From Otis tarda (taxonomy: Eukaryota; Chordata; Aves; Otidiformes; Otididae): a stretch of DNA of 64,000 nucleotides. The translations under genes and the position numbers were made by a program. The stretch's first letter is position 1. Every line of letters starts with the position of its first letter. The stretch is taken from NCBI GenBank assembly GCA_026413225.1, contig CM048552.1, positions 27,765,001 to 27,829,000 of the forward strand. Direction: 5' to 3'. A model generated the notes under the pieces. It worked only from the letters and a program-made list of their open reading frames with translations, did not search any database and was not told the DNA's origin. This document shows positions 14,933 through 28,160 of the stretch, in pieces.

Positions 14933-14985
14933 CTTAAATATGTTATCGCAGAGGCGTTATCATGGGACATTCTGCTACCAATTGG
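14933..14985 (-). promoter_or_regulatory. LTR core promoter: CCAAT and TATTTAAG boxes
   Basis: On the minus strand CCAAT (14981-14985, within the palindrome CCAATTGG at 14978-14985) precedes ATATTTAAG (14933-14941) by about 40 bases, the usual spacing of an LTR U3 promoter. Both are intact. Whether it is active today cannot be told from sequence. Confidence 0.6.
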
Positions 14986-17546
14986 CTCAGCCTTGGACAG
15001 CAGCAGGTCCGCCCTAGGCCCGGCCGAGTCCACTGAACAAAGGGGAGCGACTTCTAGCAGTTTCCTACAGAAGCTACCTCCTTAGACCCCCGCCCCCCCC
15101 AACAAAACCAGAACAGTCTCTCTTTCAAAGAAACAAAAGGATCATAAAATAGTGTGCATGAGGTAATGGTTGCTTTCATACTGCCACTTGCTACAGCTTT
15201 AACTCAGAAGAAAAGCCTTTCTTGCACTTAGAACATCTACCCAGTTAGCTCCACCAGGTAGAACATCTTCTCAAAAACATCAAACATAATCATGGCAAGT
15301 AATGAAACTGATGGAGTGGAGCTGTGATCTCAAATATACACATATACACAAAAACCCTGGAAACCATAGCTAATATAACTGAAGACTCCATGCAATTGGT
15401 TCGTCAATCTGCAACTCTACAAAAAGAATGCCTTCAAGTTTAATGTAAACAGAATTTACCCATTTAATAAGTCTGTAAGGACAGGAAGAAACTGGACAGA
15501 GGGGCACTGGAGAAAGGAGAGTAGCCCTGAATAGGCTACATTATACAGAACTAATTTCTTTGCATTAACTGTTTGGATTTCACTAAGCTGAAAGTATTCC
15601 AAGACAAAGACCCCATTTCTAAAGTGTTTCTTAAAAGGCCTGCATTTTGATTTGACACTAATTTAAAGTAGGATTCTTCGAAGTAAGCCGTTTCCAAATA
15701 AGAAAGTGTCCTAGCCTAGAGCGGAATGAGACCTTTTGTATTTAAAAATTTTGTTTCTATGTATCCTCAGGTGTAAATTATCTTCTCAAGTGAATTCTGA
15801 ATTTGAGACTACGTCTACACGGTGACATGCTTTGCAAGGGGGTAAGTGAAAGGGGACTGTGTATAAGGTGTTCCTCCTGCAAACCAGAAGGCTTATAGTC
15901 TCACTGGAAAACATTGTCATTTAAAAACCAGGAAAGCAAGGACAGGCTTAGGGAGGAACCATTGCATCACTATGATTAAATACAGAGGCATCCATTCTTT
16001 TTAAATCTGACTTTCAATCGCCAGAAAGGTCTGAGTTTTCACACAGTGCCCAGGTTACCAGATAATAACAATCAAAGCAACTGGAGTCCAGGGAAGTTAA
16101 TAAATCATTTACTTTAAGCATCACAACAAGCAGACCTACTCCACTGCAAAAACAATGTTTAAAAAGCAAGGAAAGACGACCACACAACTATGAATACCAG
16201 AAGCTTATTCTATCAAGAACAGTCTCTTCAGCAGCCATAACTATTTCTGCTGTAAATAACATGGACATGTGTTAAATCAGAGCCAAAAATCTTTTCAGAA
16301 TTCAACAGTATTTAGGTCATCTGCACTCTATTGACAGATACTGAACTCCTAAACCATAATGATGTAGTTCAGCAACAGTGCATGCCGTCCCACTAATGAG
16401 GCCCTTTTTCCATGAATAATGAGTATGGACATCAGCTCTGTTGCCAGGTACATAATATAAACACAGTTTAACACATGGCTTTTGGTAAAGCAGTGTGTCT
16501 GCTTGCAGAGGCTGAGGTTTCGCAAAATGTGATCCAATTTTTTAGCCCAGGGTGGGGGCAGACTGCTCAAGGAAATAATTTGTTCATATGTTATCAAAAT
16601 ACAATAAATCAGGTTTGGTCTTAGTCAGAAAAAGGCAGTGGAGTGGGACCAACAGAAATTACAGATAGGAAAGTATAAATGAGTTCATTGTTTTATATTC
16701 CAATAAATCTTACAACACATGAAGCTGATGAGTTCTAAAATGAGCTGAGACTCCCTGAGATGGGCCTTCTGAGACTCATGAACTGTAAGGGTTATACTGG
16801 TTAAGCCTGTGCTTGCTGAGTCCTTGTGCACACCTAGCATATACGCACAACTTTGTTTATATATGGCAAAGCATGAGTTGAAACTGCATGGGTTCAAACA
16901 GACAAAGTAGAAGAGTTTTATTTTGAAAAGCCTCATTTGTTACATTTATGACCTGTTTTGACTCCATTAGTACTTCTGAGAAAACAGAACAGACCTTCAA
17001 GTTTCATCAACTTCCATGACACAAAGTGCCACCATGGCATTGTTTAAAATGAGGGATCAATGCTGTAGTATGCAAAAGTAGAGCTGGCACAGGAGTTTAG
17101 TCTGACATTTGGGAGGGCATGGCTTAACTGCCTGTTCTGTCACAGTTCTGGTATCTCCCAGGACTATTATTTCATAACTACTTCAAAGACTAGAAGGTGT
17201 CAACGTCCTGTGGTGCCTGCAGCATAAAAATGGGCATTTCTATTTACTTGCTTCTTAACATGCCAAAATAATGACCAAGTGAATCTACACAGGATGGCAG
17301 GATGATTGTGTTAGAATCAAGCTAATGGTCTATTGCTAGCATCATTAAAATTTATCTTAATTTCCTAAGTTATACAATGTTAGAAGAAAGCAGATAGCAC
17401 ATACTCAGTGGAAGCTTCTGCAATTTTTCCGGTTATACCCTCCAAAGATCCTTTGCTCATCAAGTACACACATCTCAGTAGTCCAATAAACTTAGGCATC
17501 ATCCCCTTGCCACTGTACCATGTGATGATATGGGGCCAAGTACTGG

Positions 17547-17574
17547 CGCTGACAGCGAGAAGCCTCTGTCAGCG
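17547..17574. repeat. Inverted repeat, 9-bp stem, 10-nt loop
   Basis: CGCTGACAG (17547-17555) and CTGTCAGCG (17566-17574) are perfect complements. The short GC-rich stem stands out in an AT-rich intron. Confidence 0.8.
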
Positions 17575-19214
17575 TGAGCTCTTACTGTTTGTCTTTTTGG
17601 CACCCAGGCATTGCAGCAGAGAATGTCAAATGAAGAAGAGGTAGAAGCCACAGAGAAAAGGGTAGATGGAAAAAAAGTCTGGTAAGACTGCAGTTGGAAA
17701 GTGGGTGAGGAGATGTATCATGGCCATCACTGCCCTGAAGAGAAGACTGGGATACGCAGCTAGGAGAGGCAGACAAATGGAATTGGGAATGAGTGGTACT
17801 GGCTGAACAAGGAGTCTCTGGTACGAACTGAGAGCAACAGAAAGCTGAAACTGACCACGCAAAAGAGAAGTAGAATACAACTCAGTAGACAAATAGGACA
17901 GATCAACTAAGGGCAGGCTGGGAAAGATGCTAATTCATTCAAAGAATCAAAGAGAAAGAGTGGCCAAAGCACAGTGGATATAGGCTCCAGAGCCCATATT
18001 GGTAGCCATTTACACAACAGTACCTCAAATGATTTCCATCTACCTTTTCAGAAACTTTGGAAGTTACAAGCCTTAAAATCTCTGTTCAAAGAACACTAGA
18101 AAGGCAGTAAGAGCTAGTAATTAAGAACATTTTAAAGGCTACAACATTAACCTAGAGAAAGAGTTAAGGAACATCAAAATTAAAGCTACTGGTTTCACTT
18201 AAGTTCAGCTATTTGATACACGTGTGTTAGGATCTCACTTTTAGTTATATGATTACATAGTATTCCTTTCATAAACTCCCTTGCCATAATCCAGTGCACA
18301 GAACGAGATTTTTCTGAGGATGAATGAGGACTGTGTAGCAACACAACAGGAAACTGATGGCTGGAGGATTCCTGATTCACTTGTTGCAGAACTTGGAATG
18401 TGGATAGTGAGTAAGCCAAGGACTGCAGAAAGAGGATGAAGAGTGGTACTGTGCAGGTTGATGAACGCTGCTCAAGAGAACTGGATTGTATTCTCGTTTC
18501 TGTCACAAAGTTTCTACATAGTATGAGGAAAACCCATTTATCTTAAACTAAACAAAGTATGCCAGTTGGTGCTTCTTACTCTGTCCTTTCTCTGCTTGAG
18601 ACCCTTGTGTCTTGAACGTAAGTTCAAAGGCCTAGAACTGAAGTCAGCAGGAACTGTGATTGGAACATAAAAAGTGATACAATGCTGCATAAACCAATGC
18701 TTACTGAAAAATACTGAAAATTAATGTGAAAAGTTCACCTAGTCTTCTGAGCTTTCCAAGTTTTCCCCATAAGACATGAAGTCTGCTCCTCACTAGACTG
18801 CTGTGAGGTTAAATCAATTAATGTTTGTAAAGCACTTGTATGCTACTAAGTCAACATTCATAGAAAATTCCACCAGGGAACTGATAATCCTTTCTTCAGA
18901 CAAGGTTTGAATAGCATGCAATAAAAAGTCTGCAGAATCTAAATAGTCATTCTTTAAACATCAACAGAAAGCAAAGAAAGCACTGAAGAGCTGCTAGTGA
19001 GTGAGTTCTATTACCCTGTACAATGAATTAAGGATAAGTTGGCAGAAAAAATGCACAATGCGTTTAATCTTTGGATTAAGGACTGTGTAAAGGGATCGAT
19101 GAAGTTTGTGCACATCACCTTCATTACAATGTTTCTTAAATGTTAAGAGCTTGACTTAGAAACATTGCCTCTGTATGTACCATATAGAGAAAATATAAAT
19201 ATATATGAACTTAC

Positions 19215-19329
19215 CATCATACTTTGCTAAGACTGCCTGAACATCCGCATACGCTTGCAGTTCCAACAAAGCCTCTAGCAGGTTTTCATGGATGTTGAAC
19301 ATGCTGAGCAGAGGAAACTCCTTCATCAA
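19215..19329 (-). CDS. ST7: ST7 coding exon (115 bp)
   Basis: Acceptor ATTTTTAG (AG at 19330-19331) and donor GTAAGTTC. It encodes 38 residues, [20 protein letters not shown] followed by [18 protein letters not shown], plus one base. The Ser-Met-Phe and Leu-Glu-Ala residues match ST7 rather than ST7L. It lies alone, with a 13.5-kb intron upstream and an 11.1-kb intron downstream. Confidence 0.96.
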
Positions 19330-19844
19330 CTAAAAATCAATAACATACAAAAGGCTTAGATTATGAACACGGAAAAGGGTTTCTTGTTCACAGTGCATTG
19401 AAATAATCAATACCAACTCTTAAAACCCCTCAGTTCCCCTTGTTCTTGGCTCTTTCCCAGAGCCCACTATTATCTCAGAAGTTTCTGATCGCTTAAATGG
19501 ACACTGGGTCAGGTTTCTTGACAAGATATGCTTTGCATAGGATGTGATTAGTTAAATCCAAGAGCACAGCTGCCTAAATACATAGCTCTCCTTCAATTAA
19601 CAGGCTTCTTCAAAGTGAAGAACAGTTATTCTATTATACTGGAAAAGAATTTTCAACAATGTAGCTCCTGCATATTATTAGTAAGTAATCCAACACCTCT
19701 CTGGTATATTAGTAGAAAACATTGAAAAAAAATCCGAATAAAATCAAATTAGAGAATTTTACATATATGGAACTGTATGTGATATTAGGATTTGTAATCA
19801 TTGATACTTTAGAACACAACTGCCATTGTAGCCAATATAAAAAC

Positions 19845-19893
19845 AAAAAAGAAAAAAAAAAAGAAAAAAGAAAAGAAAAAAAGAAAAAAAGAC
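19845..19893. repeat. A-rich purine tract with regular G
   Basis: A nearly pure A tract interrupted by single G residues every 4-12 bases. Low complexity; on the ST7 sense strand it is T/C-rich. Confidence 0.9.
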
Positions 19894-20682
19894 GAGACAG
19901 CCACAATAGGAAAGAAAAATTTTACACAAGTCTAACACTATAACTAAAGAATATATCTTGTATGACAGACTGAATGAAATGTGTAGTTAAAATAATGTAA
20001 TTCTTTTACATATAAGTGCCTTTACTTTACAAACTAACCCTTTGAGAGATACCAGAGATTTGTTCTCAGACATTCTCAGTTTCAGTGTCTGCATAGATTC
20101 AAATGTCTGAAGCTGATATTCTATTGCGTCTCCTTTTTGAAGTCATACTTATTAGAAGCATCCACAGTTTTTACTGCATAATTGATTACACAGAATTTTT
20201 AATTGTCAGAGTGATTCTCTAAAGAACTGAAGTGTTAAGAGATCCTTGCTTCCTTGTGTCCTCTTTATGGTTGTTACACATTAACTGCCTACATGACATA
20301 CATTCAGCACAAAAGGTCCCACACAGCATGGAACTAGGATAGCTGATATCACCACTGTTCTTCAGGAACTTGTAGGGGAACACTATTATTTACAATCTCT
20401 CTGAGATGGTTTATGAGAACAGAAATACTATAAAAAGCCAAGTAAAGAAAATGATTCAAGGTTAGCCTTGCTCACCTTGAAAATAGTAAACTGGACTTGA
20501 AAACTCTGACACTTAATGAACCTACCTTTGAAGCTATAAATAGAGAAACTGATGAGAACCAGCAAATCTTAATGTCACAAAGAGTTAAAAAGAAGAAAAA
20601 TAAGCCCGGATTGAAACAAGAGGGATGGACGTTCACCAAGAACTACAGAAAATGAGACACGTAACGCACTAGAGCTTCTTCA

Positions 20683-20989
20683 CTCTGGCGGGTGGCCAGA
20701 CGGTGAGGGCCACAAGGCCCACAAGGCTCGCGCCTCCCCCTCTCTGCCACCACTCCAGCTTCTTCACATCTTCTTCTCTTCTTTTTTATTTTTTCTGGTT
20801 TTCCCCTTCTTAAATACATTATTGCAGAGGCATAATCAGGGAACATTCTGCCACCAATCGGCTCGGCCTTGGCCAGCAGCGGGTCCGCCCTAGGCCCGGC
20901 CGAGTCCACTGAACAAAGGGGAGCGACTTGTAGCAGTTTCCTACAGAAGCTACCACCGTAGCCCCACCTCACTAAACAAAACCAGGACA
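20683..20989 (-). mobile_element. Truncated LTR, same family as 14249-15115
   Basis: Closely matches the 14820-15115 part of the solo LTR: shared blocks include ACAAGGCCCACAAGGCTCG, CCGCCCTAGGCCCGGCCGAG and TCCACTGAACAAAGGGGAGC. It ends in CCAGGACA at 20989, which is the LTR start in minus orientation. The other side breaks off near 20683, so only the first ~307 bases of the LTR (U3) remain. The TATTTAAG box (20809-20816) is kept; the minus-strand CCAAT is changed to CCGAT. No target duplication could be found because one end is lost. Confidence 0.88.
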
Positions 20990-21960
20990 AAAGCGCAGAG
21001 AATTTATTTCTTGAGTTAATGGTCTGGCATAAGCTAATGTAAGAACTATTCTGACCTTTAAGGATCTAAATTTGTCTATTTGGATAGTACTGACTTTGCT
21101 GCAGTTTGAGGAATTTTAAAATATCAAAGTCAAGAGCAGCAGTGCTTTGTTTAACTGATTATATAAATTTCTGGTGAGAGTAATGATCACTGAAACAGCA
21201 GTTGAAAGACCTCACTGAATTTTTGATGCTACTGGCATGGGGATGGCCATAAAGCTCCTAGTCTCAATGGCAGGAGCTGAATCTGTAAAAAAGAACACAA
21301 ACAAAACTGCATAGTTTGCAGGCTTTTCTCCTTCTCCAGTTTCCCAAAAAATGGACCACAGGCCTTGGTGCTCATCTAGGTAAGTGGAAGGACTTAACGA
21401 TAAAATAAAAAGTTTAGGTCATCGCTCATGAAGAAAAATAACTGCAGGTGAAAATTGACATAGTTGGATTCATGAGTTAAGGATCCAGCATAGAGTTTAC
21501 TTCTCTTCATTCTTGTCCTTACTCACTATTGCATTTTTAACAGAGGAAGCTACTTTTTGGCAGGGAAAAGCATGACAGAATCTGGCCCTATGTAAATAGT
21601 GATTTAAAGTTCAGAATGAACATATTGCAGTAAACCTCTCCAAGGCATTAAGAAAGATTATCCCTGCTCATTGAGAATGAATAATGGCTGGCAGAATAAC
21701 ATTCCCTCCACCAGTGAAGAAAAGGCAAGAGCTGCAGCTAGTTATAGATGTACTGTGGCCAGTAAAAGCTCTGACTCTAGTTCTCCATTTCTCACTGACA
21801 TCACTCACTGATTTCTTTTTTTCTATTTTAATTAGGTTCTGTCAGAGTGATAAACCCTGCCCAAGACAGCAGCAGAATAAAGGGCACTGTCTGGACTGCC
21901 AGGCCTCCAGATTGACCAGTGTTAATAAAGGTTTAATCTGAGAAAGGTCAAACATTAAGA

Positions 21961-22058
21961 ACTTATAATGAACTCGGTTGATACTGTAGCTACAAACTCA
22001 GTTGATACTGTAACTCCAACCCAGTTATAATGAACTCAGTTGATATCGTAGCTACAAA
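21961..22058. repeat. Short degenerate repeat, three copies
   Basis: A 36-base unit at 21961-21996 recurs at 22023-22058 with four differences; a partial copy (CTCAGTTGATACTGTAACTCC) lies between them at 21997-22017. It may be the edge of an unrecognised transposable element. Confidence 0.75.
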
Positions 22059-25000
22059 AATAAAGCACCCTGAAGTAGCCACTCAGCTATGTGAACATCG
22101 ACTCTGCACAAACGACAGCACACTTGCTATTAAAAATAGAAAGAAAAAGAAGCAAGGACATGAACTCATTTCTCTGTCATCTCAGGATATAGAGTATATA
22201 GTTTTCACAGCTAATAATTTTCAGTCACAGTAAAAAATTGGTTTTTGAAAAACTTCCCAGAAAGTAAAGTCACTTAGATGGAAGAATATTATGACAGGTC
22301 ATCTTTTAGGCCTCATAGTGAAAGCAAATTTTGGGGAACTAAAAAAACCACCACAAAGGTTGCAACATAGGCCTGCTGGATGGTCAGGGCAGGCCAAACA
22401 CTGCGTCATGCAGAGGAGCAACGGAGAGAAGACCATGAGCCTGCTCCCCTCCCTAGCAAATGGAGAGGGAGGCTGGCTCGTACTCCACACAGAGATGTAA
22501 AGATGCACGTTATCCCTGAACACAAGATGAGGAACGCACCCTCGAGTTCCCCAGACCCATACAGCCTTGAGCCCTAGTCTGGACTCTTGTTTAAGAGGTA
22601 CAGACCTCCCTTTGCACCCAAAGGTTTATTTTCTGTGAAGTTACAGGATAACATTTGCCAAATCATTTGACTTATCAATTTTAATTCTCTTTACTGTAAC
22701 CTGAAAAATGCTTTCATTTCAGTGGCAAACACTGCACTTAAATAAAACACAGAAGCTCTGTTACCATCTTTCTCCATACCTTAAGATCTCAAGAAAGAGT
22801 CATCAAACTGAGCACTTGAGATTTCTCACCACTACAGCTTTTTATGTAAACACCAGCTAGGACTAAAAGCTTCATTGTAAAATTCCAGTTAGTTGGTTTC
22901 TCAGCTGGTGTGAAAGAGCTGTGGTCCACTGAGCAAAGCTTACTTTCATACCATATGAAAACAGACACCACACAGCTATGAACATATTCCCTCCTTACAA
23001 TAGAAGGATGTTCAAACAGCTATTGAACGTATTATACCAAAGCTATGTTCATAAGGATTTTACTTTGAACTTGTATTGGTCAAAATACTTTCTTGTGATG
23101 AAATTCAGGCCTGGGGCCGGCTTAGCCCATATTCTGTTCTAATTGGTCTGCACATTTGTGTGGAAATAGATACATGTGTAGAAAGTGGAATTGCTTTTTT
23201 CCTGAAAGATTAATTAGGCATACTACATGTAAAAATAAAGACAGAGTAACTTTTGCATATAATAGTTTTTAATTTTTTAGATAAATAATATTTTGGGAGT
23301 ATAAGTTTGCAGAAACATTCTGGAAATAAGTCTGACACAATCAGATATCTTATCACTAGTCCTGGGAGGGCCATATTTCCAGACTCACCCCAATCTGTAC
23401 TGCAGGGTGTAAGTTCAATAATTTTGTGATGGATATGAAAACATGATGATCACAAAAAAAATACTTTCTGGTACAAGGAAATCCATATCTGATTTACTGG
23501 ATGAGGAACAAGTTTTATCTCCCAAAGAAAAGTTTAACGAAGAGGACTCCCTTCCCTGAGAATATTTCAGTCATCAGCATTTTCTCATTTAGACCTAATT
23601 TTTGAAACATTTTCAAGGAACGTAGCTTTAACTGTCGCACCTATTAGTCTCCCTGTGATGACATTAACATCATGCATCAATTAGCAATGATACATTATTT
23701 GTGTAGAAAACAGCTTTAAGCTATAGTTTATGCCTAAGACTAGACCATGAGACTCAAGGGAATGCAGAGGTGGACAAATGAATGATCTTACATATAACCT
23801 GGTGTTGACACATTTATTCTCCATTTGCATTATGGTCACACATGTACGGTCACATATTTTAAGGGCAATGCATGCAATCATTCATTGCTGCTTATACTCA
23901 CTCTTCTCAACAAACAAACAAAAAAAAAAACATTTTTAGATCAATTCACAAATATGAAGAGTGAATTCATCTTAAAATGAAGAAAAAACAACAAGCAAAA
24001 AAGAGAAATTCAATGCCAACAGTGAAACTGTTACAATTAATTCCTAGTATATCTGTTCCTGCAGTGGGTATCGGAAATGGTAAAATCTGTCTCCTAAAAG
24101 AGGAATGACTGAGGCTGCCATCTTCCAGACTCAGCTGTCCACCTCCACTGAAGAATCAAGCACATAGTATGGATATCACTGTTATTTTCACAAGCGCTTT
24201 GCATAAGCTGCTTTCTGGTACAGGACTTGTGATCTTTAAGAACTGTTAACTGAACAAAACAGAAAAGACAAAACTCCAAGCCATTTCTGAGTAGAAAATC
24301 AGAAACTTCAGTTTCTCTGGGCTTCATTGTCTACAGCTGAGTGTTCAGGTGTCTATGCTCTGACTGAAGCTCACACTGGGCTTGAGGCATTTGCAACATG
24401 TCACTCCACGTTGACTCTCTGATGTCTAATAAGATAAACTAATGGTTAAGTTTTTCTCCCAGCCAGCTCACCTGGCAAGGACAGAAGGGAAGAAACAGAA
24501 ATTAGCACACTAAGGCTGACACACAAAAGCTTCTGTATCAATGCTAGATGCTTAAAACCCAGGCTAACTCCTGGTCCTAAAAGCACAACTCATTCTAGTG
24601 AGATCTCATTGTGAGCAGAATTAATGTGATGTAAACAGAAACTCTTACAGCTCTCAGAGTTGGAAAATGATCTGAAATACACTGGACCTATCTGAATTAA
24701 AGTTTTGCTTAATCATAGCAAAAGTAGGATTCTGTCATTTAATGCATGTCTCTACGTACTGCATTCCTTTTAGCAAATAATCACTATTTTTTTGGGGAGC
24801 AGCTCTGCAGCTACTCTTTCACAGCTCAGAGAGGACAGAAGCTAAGAAGCCAAATCTGTCAGATCCCATTCTTTTGGAGCTTGGAAACGACGAGCAGTAG
24901 GATCCACGTATTTTCACCCATATGTGGAAATCAGGGAATTTTACATGTTAATGGTTTACATGTTTAATGGTTAAACTTTAGAGTGCCAGAAAAGAGACCC

Positions 25001-25903
25001 AGACCCAGTTTACACTAACTGTGGGATGGTCCAGGTATAAAATTTGCTGACAGTCCATTTTTAATTTGGCAAATATGAGTTTAGACCTAGTGCTCCATAA
25101 TATTCACAAATAATATGACTTCTCCTCAGTGTAGGATTAACAATGACTCAATAAAGTGAAAAATATCTTACCAAATATGTAAACTCTAAGGAAATATGCT
25201 AGAACATGCAGCCTTTATGTTCTCTCTTAATTGGCGGATTAAAGCTTTCAGAGTATGACTTGAGTTCTTTAAGGAATGTAATTATGGAAATGCTGTTATT
25301 TGGACTGTGTTGTAAAAGTGCTCGTATTTCAGGAATACAGGCAATGGTAAAGGCAGACGTGGCATGAAACCAGAAGAGTGCAAGTTATTCCAGATGTACA
25401 TTTACTACTAAACAATCACATCACACAAAAGTAGTAATAGTGATAAATTATAATAATGTTTGTTACATCAAAGATAAGTAACTTTCTAAAGCATGAACAT
25501 AAAGTCATTACTTAAAGCCCTCTTAAAAAAAAAAATTCCTTTATTTGCATTATCCCAAAGTACTTTTTGCAGAAACTTTGTCATAACTTTAGAAGTAGAT
25601 TTTTAGATGAAATTAAAGTGAGGAAATGCTCCAGTAGCTCAAAAATGGGATAGAAGATTCCAGAGAGATGGAAGAGTGTAATTAAAGGACAATACAAAGC
25701 CCTCAAACATACAGTGATGCAGGAGGGCAGACAAAAAGGAGTCCAAGTTACCAGGGCTCCTAGTAAGACTATGTGACTATATTCTAAGACTACATTCTAT
25801 CCTAATAGAATCACGATGCTGGAAACTCATAATTTATATGAGAAACATTATTATTGGGTTTAGATAGTAGTCACCAAACTTCACAGTTTTGAGGGTTTTG
25901 TGC

Positions 25904-25953
25904 AGGATCACAGTCATGACAAAAAGTCAGGATCACAGTCATGACAACAAGTC
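25904..25953. repeat. 25-bp tandem duplication
   Basis: Two adjacent 25-base units starting AGGATCACAGTCATGACAA, one mismatch (A/C), followed by a partial third copy (ATGACAAAAGG). Confidence 0.9.
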
Positions 25954-28124
25954 ATGACAAAAGGGGTCTGAGTCACATGCATGTAAAGGGAAGGGATAAA
26001 CACCATCAGGGGAATCACAGGAGTCTCCAATTTGTTTAAAGAGATCATTCAAATGAGAGATGTTCCAACGCACCCTCCCACTTACCAATAACATATGGAT
26101 CTGTGACAAAACAAACCACATTTGAATATACGGACATATGGAAATGTTAAAATCAGCATTTATCACTTGCTATTATTGCAGTGCTTGTGTGCCAGAACAA
26201 GAATTAACCGAAGATATTACTCTGTGGTGGAAATTGGCAAATGTCACTGTTAACAAGTGCAGTACTCCTCTAAAATTTATGAGATAACTCTTGGTCTCGT
26301 TTAACTAAGAAATACTTTTCCTTCACATTTTAATAAATGATACTTTAAATAACTGCTACAGATGTTAATATAGCTAGAATCCCACTCAAGGCAGAGCAGC
26401 CTGCTTAACCTGACCTGTGTAACACCAGCCAAAGAATTTGACTCACTAATTCCTGCCTCAAGCACTGAAGTACTTGGGAGAGACAGACAGTAGCTGCCGA
26501 TGCAAGCAGCTGCAGAAGTTGTGTTGTTAAGTTGCTAGGGATCATAACATCTTTATTAGCAATTAGTACTCTCTTTCTTCCACGCTGCTTGATAATTCAA
26601 GATGCAGAACACCCACTACCCTATAGCAGATCAGCAATGCATACAAGAATACAGAATTCAAGAGAATATTGAGCAGAAAACCTAATTCAAAGCCCAGCCA
26701 AAGAGGTTGCCAAGAAAATACAATAGATTTGCAGAACCATGATACCAGCAAAAATCACTAATACTGCTGACTATAAAAAGAAAAACACAACCCACTCATA
26801 TAATTAAAATTGATTTAGTATGATGAGTACCCTTTTGAAGTATTCAAGTGATATAACCTCCTAAACCTTTTTCAATGGTCAGGGCAACCTGAGTGCTTAA
26901 ACAACTTACCATGCAGTCCATCAATAAGCATGCAGCACTCTAGCAATACAAGCTGCTTAGGTAGTAATAATTTCTTAGTGTCTCCTGTGACAGAAAATAT
27001 GCATTTAGAGACTGCAGGTGGGCACAGAGATGAACACAGGAACACATCCAACTGAGATATCCCCAGCAAGGTTCTCAGAGCTAGGTACACGGAAGCAGAA
27101 TTCTAGGTCCTTTACTGCGATCTGAAGAGTAATTTCTCAGCAGATATGACTGATCCCAGAAAAATAATGCACTCTTCTGACCCTTAAAAAGTGTTTTGGT
27201 TTCTATTCTTCTCCTGAGCTGAGGAAAGACATGGAGAGTCTCTTCTCTCATTAAACCTCACTGGTTTCTAAATAAACCTGCGAAGCATGGGGCAAGTTGC
27301 AATTCCATTGTCTCATAAACATATACTTGTTAAAGAATACAAAGTAGTCTTCATGGGAGTGCAGGGCATAGGGCAGGAGATAAAGACACTCTAGAAAGAG
27401 TTTCATCTTCTCTCTGACAGAGGAAGTGATTAAGAGCTTCTGTTCACTTTGGCCACCAGCATGCCTTCTGCCTGCCATTCTTTTCTTTCCTAAACATAAG
27501 TCACCCTCCAATGAAAGCTTGCTCCACAGTCCAAATGTTCTCCAGAATCCCAAGAAGCTCAAATTAATTTGATAATTCACTTTCTTGCATGGTACGTTTT
27601 CACTTGGATACTCCAGTAATCCAGCCGAAGGAAATACCACACGGGTCTGCTCTTGAATTCAGTAGCGCAGCCAGTCGCTGGTCCAGTTGCCCACCAAGTA
27701 CAGAGAGAAGTGCCTTTGCATACCATCCACATCCTCTCTGTTTTTATCAATGAAAAACACAAACCCAGTACACTTCTGGTTCCTTCCATCTTAACGGTGA
27801 TGGAATCGGCAAAGAGCAGAGAGCAGCTGGTACAAAAGGCTACCTTTGCTCATCAGCATGTAGCTACTCAACTTGCAACACTGTCTACAATAAAGATTCA
27901 ACAAGAAGGGATACTGAAGATTCCCTAGAGCCATCGTGAAGGACTCCACCTCTGCACATACCAAATTTTCTAACTTCATTTAGAACACACTAGTTTAAAT
28001 CCCCCTAACATAACCAGCACAACAAATAAAACAACTAGCACTGTAGAATTTCTCCTCAGGGACAGCGAAAGAGATCTAGTTCCCTCACAGCCCATATCAT
28101 GCTCTGTATAAACAGGAATAAAAC

Positions 28125-28160
28125 TGGAATAACTCTGTTGACTAGACTGGAGTTATTCCA
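28125..28160. repeat. Inverted repeat, 11-bp stem, 14-nt loop
   Basis: TGGAATAACTC (28125-28135) is matched by GAGTTATTCCA (28150-28160). A T-G pair could add one more step inside the loop. Confidence 0.85.

Larger units (their letters stand above)
14249..15115 (-). mobile_element. Solo LTR of an ERVL-like endogenous retrovirus
   Basis: An 867-bp element bounded by TGT...ACA ends and flanked on both sides by the same 5 bases GTCTC (14244-14248 and 15116-15120), the target-site duplication. Five-base duplications fit ERVL-type elements. No gag, pol or env sequence is attached, so this is a solo LTR left by recombination. Orientation is inferred as minus (same as ST7), because that strand carries a CCAAT box, a TATTTAAG box about 40 bases downstream and a later AATAAA signal. 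A 5'-portion relative of the same family lies at 20683-20989. A T run (about 14908-14921) is internal. Confidence 0.85.
8075..19214 (-). other. ST7 intron, 11.1 kb
   Basis: It contains a CR1 fragment (13701-14190), a solo LTR (14249-15115) and a small hairpin (17547-17574). The rest is AT-rich unique-looking sequence with only short ORFs that show no domain. Confidence 0.7.

Noticed and set aside
14549-15085. A 178-codon plus-strand open frame
   Set aside because: It lies wholly inside the solo LTR, crosses its T run and has no recognisable domain.
14249-20989. Possible provirus with two LTRs
   Set aside because: The lower LTR has its own target duplication on both sides, the upper one is truncated, and nothing between them encodes gag, pol or env.
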